A stretch of DNA of 64,000 bases, taken from Chrysomallon squamiferum. Lineage: Eukaryota; Mollusca; Gastropoda; Neomphalida; Peltospiridae. The position numbers and the translations under genes are program-made. Location: assembly GCA_012295275.1 (NCBI GenBank), contig CM022669.1, positions 2,101,140-2,165,139 of the forward strand, in the 5' to 3' direction. The notes under the pieces are model-generated. The model was not told the origin of the DNA. It saw nothing but the letters and a program-made list of their open reading frames with translations, and ran no database searches. Shown one piece after another: positions 31,701 through 50,403 of the stretch (position 1 is the first letter of the stretch; every line of letters starts with the position of its first letter).

Positions 31701-32104
31701 TCGGTCACGAATAACGGTTTCGATGTTTTAGAAATGCATATAAAAGTAATAAAACATTTGCAATTAAAAATAATGTATAACATTTACATTTTAATAATCA
31801 TATATTTTCCTCCGATACCTCACGAAAAAATGTTCTAACATTTAACTGTTCCAATACGAATATAAATAAATAAAAAAATATTTCATTATTTTTTGTTTTG
31901 GCAACATTAAAAATAGAAGGGAAACAAATGTGACACCTAATATGACAACTGTTAAAGCCGCGGTTCGGGTTTGTCTTCATAACTGTAGCCATTGTTGCTT
32001 AATTCTTTCAACATATCGGCCCTTGTAGCTGTTCATCCCCTACCGCTTTGCCATTGCGACTCACAGAGGAAAGCCGTGATTGTTGCACAATAAAAGTCGA
32101 GACT
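28750..32104. other. Spacer with the convergent 3' UTRs of SLC35A4 and FST
   Basis: No exon was found. A candidate poly(A) signal for SLC35A4 (AATAAA) is at 28849-28854, about 100 nt after its stop. A candidate for FST is TTTATT at 31541-31546, read on the minus strand. A short (TG)n run is at about 31135-31154. The DNA is A+T rich and otherwise featureless. Confidence 0.6.
28849..28854 (+). terminator. Candidate poly(A) signal of SLC35A4
   Basis: AATAAA about 100 nt beyond the stop codon and the first match on that strand. Confidence 0.45.
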
Positions 32105-40112
<8,008 letters not shown>

Positions 40113-40116
<4 letters not shown>

Positions 40117-40121
40117 TTCAT
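40113..40121 (-). promoter_or_regulatory. Minimal upstream ORF overlapping the FST start
   Basis: Reading on the minus strand, ATG AAA TGA precedes the main start and its stop overlaps the main ATG as ATGA. This is a two-codon uORF with a stop-start overlap. It matters only if the transcript starts upstream of 40121, which is expected but unproven. Confidence 0.5.
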
Positions 40122-40439
40122 AGAGACCGCCTGCTCAATCACTTTTATCTGTAATTACTAGTTTAAACCAGGCGAGACATCTATTGATTACATCCGTCAC
40201 CAGACTTCTTTTATTCAATTTACTATATATCGTAATTTATTTCTTTATTTTTTTTTTATATAATTTTAATATTTTTTCTCCTACTTTCAATCTTAGCGCC
40301 TAGGGGCTGTCTGCGGTTTTAGAAATTGTTCTTAAAACTACATTTGTGATCTAAAATAACTTGATTGATTGTTCCGTGTGTCTAGGTCAGACTGGCTTTT
40401 TCTTCATGTCATTCTCCACATCAACATTTCGTCTTTTAA

Positions 40440-40468
40440 TTTGTCTGATCACGTGACTTATAAAAACG
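40440..40468 (+). promoter_or_regulatory. E-box/TATA-like module, copy 1
   Basis: The 29-bp block runs TTTGTCTGATCACGTGACTT then ATAAAAACG. It has CACGTG and a TATAAAA-like box at 40459. It lies about 125 bp upstream of the small-gene ATG, where a core promoter would be expected. A second copy is at 41133-41161 with two mismatches. Confidence 0.5.
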
Positions 40469-40592
40469 CCATTCAGAATCAGGAATGATGTACTGTGTGG
40501 ATGATGGGTGAAAGATTATCCTGGGTTGGGCAATGGGTATCAGCATTGGCTGTTTACGCACCGAGTAGATGTTTATCTGTGACTAAGTCAAA

Positions 40593-41218
40593 ATGAATGA
40601 AAACACACCCGAACAAGAAATTTCTAAAACACTTAATATGTATATAAAAGGTATAATTTACTGCTAACGTTGTTACCATTTTGATATATATTTGTTTTTA
40701 ATTAATACTTTTATTTATTTATTTTTTTATATATATATTTTAGTTTGTCATTTTTTTTAATTTTTTATTTAGCTATAAAATTTCTTAGAGATTATCATTA
40801 ATATTTTTAATAATATTATATTTTGTTATTTATTTATTTCTTTGTTATGTAGATCATCAAACAGAACAGAAATATTTGTACTGGAACAATGAGACGAACG
40901 TTAACTACAATGGTAACCCACTGACAGTTACCTGTTAAAACGAAATTACTGTTTTTGCATTCATTACATCTCATATATTAAGTTCTCTTGTTTTATTACT
41001 TTTTAATAGGTGTTGCGTGATTAAGGTTTGCACTGTTTATTGTAGATAGATGGGTATTTTACTTCATGATGAAACTCAAGTTATATATGCAACAATAGAT
41101 GACGTTAATGATGCTTGAAGGAGTGAATACAGTTTGTCTGACCACGTGACTTATAACAACGAACTTAAACTGTCACTGGTTCTTGATCAGTTATGGTGTT
41201 TGCATGTGTGCTTTTATG

Positions 41219-41288
<70 letters not shown>

Positions 41289-43130
41289 CTTTAAGTGAGA
41301 GAGGTGTATATGACATACAGTGTCTTGCAATGATTTCAATTACAATATATGAGCACTTGAAACTGTTTAATTAATCTTCTAGTAACACAATATTGAGTAA
41401 TTTAAATGCCTTCTTTGCGTATTTTTGATAAACCTTATCTGAATACTGAGTTTCAAATGACTGGTAAGTTAGTTGTTCATTTCTTCCGTTTCCTTGCAAT
41501 TATTAATCGTCTTCACTCATTACACAGGGCTGTTGTTATGGAAAACCTTCCTCGATATTTCTCTCGATTATTTGCATCCTATCAAACGCTGTGGTATGTA
41601 CTTTGTTGACTGTGGCAAAGTGCATAATAAAATATTTATTGAGAAAGTTTAATCTGTAGTGTGACAGCAATAATTTTTCACTCTCATATTATTTGGTCGT
41701 AACGCAGGTATATGCATTTATATAATAATGTAAATTAACGTTTTTGTCAACATTTATATTCCCGATCACGAAAAACATTTTTGTTATCAAAAACTGGTGT
41801 GCTTTACTGCTAAACATATTTATTGTAGGTGGAGTTATTTTGCTGAATACCTGGTTATAAATTGATGCTTGATTTACACAAACATTTTAAATGACATATT
41901 TTTTTATAATCTCTAAATTTCAGTCATTTAAAAAATAATACCCCCCCAAACAACAGGAATTAATAAAGAAAGGCTTAAAAAATATATAAATAATTATTTT
42001 AAAGGTCCGATAATATCTGTCAGAAGAAAAAGACACTTTTCCGTGATCAGCGGTAACAGATAAGGTTAACGTTTTCAAATTACGTCGATAACTCGATTTA
42101 TCTGCAGACATTATATAAATATCAGAAGCAGCCTCAGGCTTCGTGGATCGCATAGCTGACTTCGGTTCCTGCCTCATTTCTTCATTGTATAAAAAATATC
42201 ACCGTTAATACTTTAATGTTTTGAGTAGTCGTTAAAATTTTATACAAAATTAGTTTTCGTGCAGAAGAGTCTATCCTAACCAGAACCTTAGGACGTTCTC
42301 TCTTCCCTGCCAAATTTAGGAAACAATAAACCCTGCGCGACCCAGCCGGAAACAGTGTGAAACCCAAATGTAAAAATTGAATAATCTTTAAAAATCAAAC
42401 AGTACAAGTATGTTGTTGTTGTTTTTTTGGTGTCTCGTATGTACATTAATTTTGTTAGTGAACACAGTTATTTGGCCAGTGAACAAAAGCTTAAACGAAA
42501 GATTAAATTTTAATTTTTGCTTTCATTTTAATTTTGTATAATATTATTATTATTGTTGTTGTTATTATTATTATTGTTATTGATATTATGTGTTTGTGAG
42601 TTTCTTCTTGAGAATACCGAAGAACGTAGCAGAATTTATAAACAACAAGGAAAGGACTCCAAAAACATCGATAAGGGAAGTAATTAGAGATTTAATCTCT
42701 GTATTTATACACATTAGAATTCGAAGTATTAACAAAATTATTAAATACATGTATTACTATTTAAAACAGAAAATCTATAAATGTTCTGATTCATGTAATA
42801 TGTGTAGTAGAAACTTGTAAATAAAGAAGTATACTGGGACCATAAACCAATTACTTCATATGCTGTCGCTTACTGCCGTGGAGCCATGCTGTCACATATG
42901 TCTTATGGATTTGAATAACCTGGATGTATGAGTGAGAAATATACAATTTAAAAAACAACAAACAATCTGCTTTTCGCAAACAGATGACGTGTCAGTCTTT
43001 AACTAAATGGGACATTCGCTATATTTCACATTTTATTATCTTTCATTTAGGTGAAGACGACATTCACAGTGCAAACGAAGATGGCAATAAAGTCCAAATT
43101 GGAGAATGTGTAGTCTGGAAGAAATATTAG
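40593..43130 (+). CDS. Unrecognised small multi-exon gene (65 or 87 residues)
   Basis: Exons 40593-40650, 40853-40912 and 43051-43130 join in phase 1 throughout and read MNENTPEQEISKTLNMYIK, then DHQTEQKYLYWNNETNVNYN, then GEDDIHSANEDGNKVQIGEC and a VVWKKY end before TAG. A further candidate exon, 41528-41593, is also phase 1 at both ends and would insert GLLLWKTFLDISLDYLHPIKRC-type sequence. Acceptors are TAG, TAG and CAG, donors are GT. The ATG has A at -3, and an in-frame TAA lies two codons upstream (40584-40586), so the start is fixed. AATAAA follows the stop by 15 nt. No signal peptide is evident. I do not recognise the family and assign no function. It could be spurious, but three or four independently spliceable exons with matching phase are unlikely by chance in this A+T-rich DNA. 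Confidence 0.5.
41133..41161 (+). promoter_or_regulatory. E-box/TATA-like module, copy 2
   Basis: Matches copy 1 (40440-40468) at 27 of 29 positions, with CACGTGACTTATAA conserved. It lies in an intron of the small gene, 60 bp before a (GA)n tract. Confidence 0.45.
41220..41286. repeat. (GA)n microsatellite
   Basis: About 33 GA units in an intron of the small gene. Confidence 0.98.
41990..42370 (-). other. Unassigned open frames, locally CpG-rich
   Basis: Two successive minus-strand open frames (42177-41920 and 42367-42182) lie inside the third intron of the small gene. They include SAMRSTKPEAASDIYIMSAD and LAGKRERPKVLVRIDSSARK. Both have mixed composition and several CpGs, unlike flanking DNA. 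They do not join in one frame, and no family is recognised. They could be a decayed insertion or an unknown exon. Confidence 0.25.
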
Positions 43131-43145
43131 GCTCATTAATGTTGA

Positions 43146-43151
43146 AATAAA
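43146..43151 (+). terminator. Candidate poly(A) signal of the small gene
   Basis: AATAAA 15 nt past the TAG stop, followed by more A-rich AATAAA-like copies. Confidence 0.4.
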
Positions 43152-44480
43152 AAATAATAAATAAATAAATAGTTTGATCTAAATAATCATAGAGTGACTG
43201 TAACTAAGAAGATGCTGTTGCCCGTCGAAATCCGGACCAAAGCTGGAAAAAAATCACATAATTTGAACTTACTCAAGTTTTACTCGGTACACCCAGTACA
43301 ATTAAAATAAATTTTACAGCTGCACCTGTAACCATCCTAACCTAACAAATTTCACTCAACCTAGCCTACAATTTTCTTTTTAAATACTATCTGTGTGACG
43401 TTTGTTTACATAGTTTTTATGTATGTATATTGTTCTTAAATTTTTGTATTACTGCATATCATATAGTTGTTATGTTACTAAACTTTAAAGTTTCGATAAA
43501 TTTTAGGGTTGTTTATTTACATTCGCATTTTCTCAGATATTTACATTTTTCATACCAGTGCTCCCGCCTATTAATCTGTGAAATGGTAGGTCAATAGTAG
43601 TTGTTTGTATCCACGATGTTAGAAAATTGGTATTGGGAAGGATCTTTAAAACTGCTTTTGATGTAGAAATCGGGGGGGGGGGTGGACAGAGACCCTGATG
43701 GGCAAACCATCTTTAGGACATAACCCTATTTAGCGGTAATATCATATAACAACCACTTAACTTTTGTGCCCCTTTAACTTTTAATTGGGCTTCACTGTTG
43801 TTTCAACAGGTCTGCCGTCATAATGGACAGTGAGGCATTAAGGTTCTGTTCAGAAACTTTTTTGACTAATCTATGAAGATAAAAACTGGTTTCACAAGAT
43901 AGCAACAAATTAACCACCATGTCTGGTTCAGAGACGAACTTTTACTGTTTTTGGCTCTTAAACTTGCACTGTTATGGAAGCCATTCACAAACAGCAACGC
44001 ATCTGGGTAACGTCTTCATAGATATTTGAATAATAATAGTATAAAGAGGAAAATATTTAACTCAGATATATGTATAAAAAAAATGAAATCATCATTTGAA
44101 TGGAATCAAAAATAAAATAAAACAAAAAACAATAAAGAAAAAAAAATAAGAAAGAAAAACGTAAAAAAAGTAAAACAGATTGATATAAATTGAAACCAAA
44201 ACGAGTTTATAGCGATTCAAAAAAGATCTGATATCCACGTCAGATTTATTTCCGGTTCCGTTATTAGTAATTTTGAAAATAGAAAATAAATAATACTGAA
44301 TCTGGCTTCTTCTTTTAAGTCAGTGGTTGTCAAAAGTAACAACACAAACCTATGTTATCTGTATTTATTCTGGATTGTGTTTTGATCATGAAAATTAAAT
44401 TCACCTCTTTACAAGGCTATAAACTAATATGTTTCTGCCTTCCGAATTAGTGTCGGTATACCGGATGTGTCAATAAATCG
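43152..44480. other. Spacer before the CREB3-type gene
   Basis: No exon was supported. It contains a run of eleven G at about 43673-43682 and A-rich stretches. The right end is the presumed promoter of the CREB3-type gene. Confidence 0.55.
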
Positions 44481-44485
44481 TCGAG

Positions 44486-44493
44486 TGACGTGT
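44486..44493 (+). promoter_or_regulatory. UPRE/CRE-like TGACGTGT element
   Basis: TGACGTGT lies 50 nt before the ATG of the CREB3-type gene. The TGACGTG core is bound by CREB3-family and related ER-stress bZIP factors. It is an exact core match, but a single 7-8-bp motif is weak evidence. Confidence 0.4.
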
Positions 44494-44534
44494 CTTTTAT
44501 CAACCAGAAGTAAAGAAAGGGATTAAACAATCTG

Positions 44535-44552
44535 ATGCAAAAATGGCAGTAG
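44535..44552 (+). promoter_or_regulatory. Out-of-frame uORF overlapping the CREB3-type start
   Basis: ATG CAA AAA TGG CAG TAG begins 8 nt upstream of the main ATG and ends 7 nt inside it. Its start context is weak (C at -3 and +4), while the main ATG has A at -3 and G at +4, which would favour leaky scanning to the main start. Confidence 0.55.
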
Positions 44553-47500
44553 AAACATCAACGAATGTTCTTGACATTCTTTTTGATGAAAATGATGGTT
44601 TGCTGCAAAAGGAGTGCCAGGGCGTCCCTTCTTTTGAGTTTGGCGATTTGGTTAGTAAAGTTTACAGTCGGAGTCGTGAAACACTGAAATCATATTACTT
44701 CTTTTGCGTTTGTTATAAAATCATATTGCATGGTTACTAGCAATATAGATTACACAGTTTATAGTATATACAACTATACTGTTTTTTACTGTCTGTTATT
44801 TTGTTTGTATTAAGATCAAATTTATATTTCATTATTTGACACATGGACCCTCTCCATTGTTATTTTCCATACTCCCCATAGTGACTAATCATCAGTATAA
44901 TGTTGTTAATAGTATATATATGTCAAGAATCTTAGAATGTAAATTACTGACATTGATAATTAAAAATAATATGTAGCAGATATTATACAGTCAGTTTAAT
45001 GGTGAAATTTTCAGGATACATTATTTATCCATTAAATGCAATAATACAAACTGAATGTAACCCACTTTCTGTCAGTTTTGAATCCCAAATATATTAACAA
45101 AATAACTAGTATTAGGAAATAAAGTAATTATATGCTTTTGGTTCAGGCATTTGTCATAGATAGATTAAATCTGAAATGTCAAGTCATTTTTTTGGCAGTC
45201 ACTAATAACAATAAAAATTAATATTTTAATAATCATTTTGATGGATTTCAGTATTTAACATTCTTATCCAGTATTTAACAATTTTTTTGTGCCCATGTCA
45301 CAGCATTTGAAATCTGGATAATATTACTAAATTAATTTTGCAGTAGGATTGCAACAGCAGTTTTAAAGAAAAGGCAAATTTTTATACTGTTTGTCTTCAA
45401 GAAGTATTTTTAAAGTAGGTTTCTATGTACCTGAAAACGCCTATTCATTTTAAGTGGAAATATCTTAATGTTTAAAAACAAATTATTATGTGGATCTGAA
45501 AACAGTCAAAGATTGCAGAATAAAATGCCTACTGACTTGTTACTTCTCTCAGTTTTGCAGTGTGTTTTAAGTGATTGCTGCAGCAAGTTGCTGATGACCA
45601 CTTCTGTTCAGAAATGAATTATTTTAAAAATAATAATAATTGTTATGGGTCATTCCATGTCAAATCACCCAATGGTTTAAACCCGATCGTCTCAAATTTT
45701 TATGAAATTTGGTATACTTGTTGACTGGGATCCCACAGCACCAAATCTAAAATTTTAGCTCAATCAGACCAGTGGTGTGGGAGATACGGCCCACCGAATT
45801 TTGAGATTTGGGTGTGACCACCAACTTAGAACCCTCATATCTCAGGAACTACTGGGCCAATCTTCATAAAATTGGTATTGTTAGAAAGGCAAAATGACAA
45901 GGATACCAAATCTGCCATTTTTGTTTAGTTTGGAAAATATTGGAGTACCTTGACCTTTTGACCTTTGCTATGACCTTGAAATTGACCGTGTGGATCACGT
46001 GATCTTGAGATGACCTTTATTGAAATTTAATCTCCCACATGTTAACTAAAACATATAAAAGTTTCCTGGGTGTAATATGTTTTGTTTAGCCACAATATAG
46101 ATTTAAAAAATGCACATACATGAAAATAACACCTTTTCAGCCATTAACATCTGATTAACTAAAACCTGAATGATCTAGGGATCACCATCTTTCTTGATCA
46201 TTGAGTAAGACATTGTAGGCCTACATGTATGCATAAAGTTCACATAAATTTTATGAAGATTGGCCCAGTAGTTCCTGAGATATAAGGGTTCTAAGGTTGG
46301 TGGTCACACCCATTTTTGGCAAAAATCTCAAAATTCAGTGGGCCATATCTCTCACACCACTGGTCTGATTGGGCTAACATTTCATGCTGTGGGATCCTCA
46401 GTCAACAAGTATACCAAGTTTTATAAAAATCTGAGACGGTCGGGTTTAAATTTCTTTTTTGGGGGGGTGATTTGACCCTTATGCAATGCTGAATTTCTTT
46501 TTTCTTTTTCCCCTTCTTTTTCAGGACCTTGATATTGATCTACTTCATGATGATTTGTTCGAGTCTCTCTTGAGCATTCCAGAGAACAGCACAGATGACC
46601 AGCAGGTAGAAGTGAACCAAAATGTTCACTCCGATCATGATTACTTTGCTCAGAAATCTCCATCAGACCACAGCGACAGTGGTGTTTCAGTGGACTTCAG
46701 TGCAGCAGAATCACCTCCAGTAGAAATGAGTGAGGATCATTCTAGGGTTGCATGTTCTGAACATATAAATTCATCAAGTTCATCTCAGGAGAATGTCAGT
46801 GTAGATCTGTCAATGACTAACAGCTCTGACAGTCCTCTAGGTGTTGGAATGGAGGATATGGATATGCAAAGTTTTGATTTTGATACATTCAGTGTTTTTG
46901 ATGATTCTCATTTAATGATGACTAAAGACAATGATGTTGCTATAAATTTTGGTAAGAAAACTGTCATCTTCTGAATACCTAGTTCTTATAGCATTCATTA
47001 AATCATGAAAACTGCTTGAATTTGTGATTTTAACGTTCTGGACTAGAATATTTTTGAAAAGTTGTGAAAAGTAGTTTAATTTATCAAAGAATAAAAATAT
47101 ACAATAATTAATCCTTTTATTATTTGAAAGTTAAATCAAATAAAGGTTATTTGTTAATGTAATGATGGAAAAACTAGCCATTATATATCCAGATGATCTT
47201 AGATAAAAATACTGATGTATTTAGAATCTAATACACTTGAAGGTGTAAGAACCATGATATAGTTGTTTTGCCTGAAGTCAGAGATGTCTGTACAAACTAA
47301 CTTATTTCTTTTGACATTTCTTCATACTAACCTTTTTTTTGTTAATATGTTCATATGTTGTTTTGTTTAGTGAACACTGTAATTAAGTTTCTGTTGTTAG
47401 CTAATTGAGGAAAAAATTACATTAAAAAAGAATGAAATCAGATTTTTCTTATTGTCTGCAAAGTCATTAACCATATGCATGATGAAATTACAAATTTAGA

Positions 47501-50403
47501 TTAGAAATTGTTGACTATGTCATCGAAACAAAACATTTCCTCCAATTCTTACTCTTAATCATCCAAATGCTTTGTTTTATTATTATTAATATTTTTAATT
47601 AACATATCATCATTCAATCATACTTGCAAATCATATATTAAAGAAGTTTGTTTCTACTGGTGTAAACAAGACAACTAAATGTAAAACAAATTTTCATTTA
47701 ATAATGATGCTAGATATGCATAAGTTCATAAGTATTTAGGATTATGTCATTGCAATTGGGGTAATTTTGTTTTCTGTGATTCATAATTTTATTAATACTT
47801 TTCCATGCCTTTAACATGTGATTCTTTAAGAGTAAAAAAAACAAGCTAAATTTACTAAATATATTGTTAAACACATTTTAAAAATATTAGGTTAAATGGA
47901 ATGTTTTTGTTTTTATATTAATGCTCCCCAGGCTGTATAGAGTTTGACTCAGTCCATATTTTACTTCAGATGTTGCTGATGTTGGAACAAACACTGAAGA
48001 CACGGCATATGTCACAGTTAACACAGGACAGAAGAAGAACATTCAGATAGTTCAGGTGGTGAAAGGAACAAAAACACAGACATTACCATTCACACTGAAA
48101 GACATACAACAACATGTCACCAGCTCATCAAAGGTTTGTGCTAGTGTCTACAACACAGTAAAACTCTTTATTTAATAACATGTTGATACTAGACTATGAT
48201 ACAGTGCACAGGTTACATTCGTTTTATTAAATAATATTAACTAGCTGAATATATTTTGTTGGATTACAACATTATATATTAAGTTTTGCATATATTTACA
48301 GTTACAGTGTCCATTAAGTCTTGTTTTCCTTATTAGCATTTTTATTTGTTATTATTGTTTTCAATATTTTAGTATGTGTTATATTTTTACAGTTCCCAGA
48401 ACTCAGACTAACAGATGAGGAGAAAGAACTCTTGGCTAGAGAGGGGATAACTCTTCCAACCAACATGCCTCTCACTAAGGAAGAAGAACGAGCACTAAAA
48501 GCAGTCCGCAGGAAAATCAGAAACAAAGTATAAACTTCAACCAGTCTGTTTCTGTGTTATAATGAATAGTTTTACCTCAGGATTAATTTTTACAAAATAA
48601 CAGAAATGATGAATTACTATTTTATTACAATTACTCATCTATTTTCATTTTATTGAAATTTTTGTAAAACTTTCTTTTTCCACATATTAAAATACATTAA
48701 CATGTTAAGATTCATTCTCTAGCATAAATATACTCTAAATTAAGGCACCCATATTTTTCTTTATTACTTTTTTTTTACTATCATAAAATTGTTTGTTACA
48801 GTAATAAAATTGTTATATACAAAATGTTACAGATATCTGCTAAGGAAAGTCGTAAAAGGAAGATGACGTATGTTGATGGCTTAGAGCACAGAGTGAAAAT
48901 ATGTACCACAGAGAATGCTCAGCTACAGAAAAAAGTGAAGGCTCTAGAAACACAAAATATGTAAGTTGATTTTATTAATACAGTGATATCCAGAAATGGT
49001 TTGATTTATTTTGGGTTATGCATTTGTCATGATTGGATGTCAAATTAAATCTATTTTTTGAAACTTTTGCAAGATCAAAAACTGTTTAAATTTCTTTAAG
49101 CATTTAGAAGACATGTTCTGTTGATATTTTGAGGGGATTTTAGGATTCTTAATTTTTATTTATTTCTTTTTTATGAACATTTAATTCTTTTTTGTTAATT
49201 CAGAAAAGAAAGACAGAAAAAATTAATTCTTTAGTAATACGTATTGATTGTGACATTTATTTCAAATTTTCTAGGACTCTGATAGCACAGTTAAAGAAGT
49301 TACAAGCAATGGTGACTACGAAATCAAACAAACCAGCTCACACAACTGTGGCTGTAAGTCGTTTTCTTCTATATCTTGATTCATAAAAAACAATTTCCTG
49401 CTGTTTTAAGTGAATGCAGTTGCCACCCATAAAGATCCTAGTAATTCTACATTCATGACAAAATAAGGATGACCAGGTGTATATATTTTTCAAGAAAACA
49501 GACTATTTGATAATATTATCTGATCATCATTAAACATCCTATTTAAAAATGTTTAAATTATCTTAATATGTAATTACAGTAAAGCACTGTTGATACAGCG
49601 TATTTAAAACACAGGATTTTTACTTTTTTATTATTATTTACCTCTCCAATTCTACTTTTTATTTTGTATTTCATTTTTATTACAGGTCTTACTATTATCA
49701 TTTGCTTTGTTGGTGTTCCCAAGTTTTAACCCATTTAGCAGCAAGAGTTCTCTGCCTTCAGACCCAAAACAATTGATCATGCCAGGTAAAGGTGTTTTTT
49801 TTCAGTTGAAATGTACATTTCTGGATTGATTTCATAATATCCAATTCCTTTCAGTGACTCAATAACTGTACCTCTGTTTTAATATTAAATTTTTATTTAA
49901 AATAGTCATGTTTTATAACACACAATTTAAAAAGGTGAACTGATAAATTTAATTTGGTTCTATATTAATCATTCTTTTTAAAACAGTATTCTAAGATAAA
50001 AATGAGAAATTTAGTGCAGTTTTATTTGTGTGAAATAATAGAGCAGAAATAAATAATTTTTAAAATTATTTTTGTTCCAGGTAAATCTCGCAGTCTTTTA
50101 TACAGTCCAGACACTAACATAAAAGATGCAGAAGATCCATATGGACTTTCAGTTAAACAGGAAGCTCCATGGCATGCGAAAGTCTCACCTGCCTTGTTTT
50201 CTGACAGACACAACATCCAAGCCACAGAACACACCACTGAAGTCCACGAGGAAGCAGCAGATGAGAATGAATCAAATAAAACAACAGAAACAAACCCAGA
50301 CAGTAATGTGCATTACAGTGAAGATGAGAGTTTTAACAGAGCACAGGATCAGAGTGATCAGAGTTTACAAAATAACAGAGACAAAGAGCAATTGGATTTA
50401 TAG
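44543..50403 (+). CDS. CREB3-family ER-membrane bZIP transcription factor
   Basis: Eight exons give 487 residues: 44543-44650, 46525-46951, 47970-48133, 48393-48527, 48833-48960, 49275-49353, 49686-49785, 50081-50403. The acidic N-terminus ([16 protein letters not shown]) is a likely activation domain and holds DHDY at residues 73-76, an HCF-1-binding type motif. A basic region ([20 protein letters not shown], about 272-291) and a leucine zipper follow. A short membrane segment starts at 348 ([14 protein letters not shown]), very close to that of CREB3L3. RSLL at 384-387 fits the S1P site RxxL in the lumenal part, which also has NES and NKT sequons. Family members sit in the ER, move to the Golgi and are released by S1P and S2P to enter the nucleus. 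Placement within CREB3, CREB3L3 and CREB3L4 is uncertain. The first intron carries an inverted-repeat element ending about 43 bp before exon 2. Confidence 0.94.
45647..46482. mobile_element. Terminal-inverted-repeat element, short copy
   Basis: The ends are long inverted repeats: GTCAAATCACCC at 45659 and GTGATTTGAC at 46467-46476, with about 230 bp of matching arms (ACCAGTGGTGTGGGAGATA against TATCTCTCACACCACTGGT, and others). The interior up to about 46210 is colinear with the left half of the element at 22184-24500, apart from a gap near 45910-46000. It is a non-autonomous deletion derivative of the same family. It coding capacity is nil. Its right end is about 43 bp before a CREB3-type splice acceptor. 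Confidence 0.85.
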
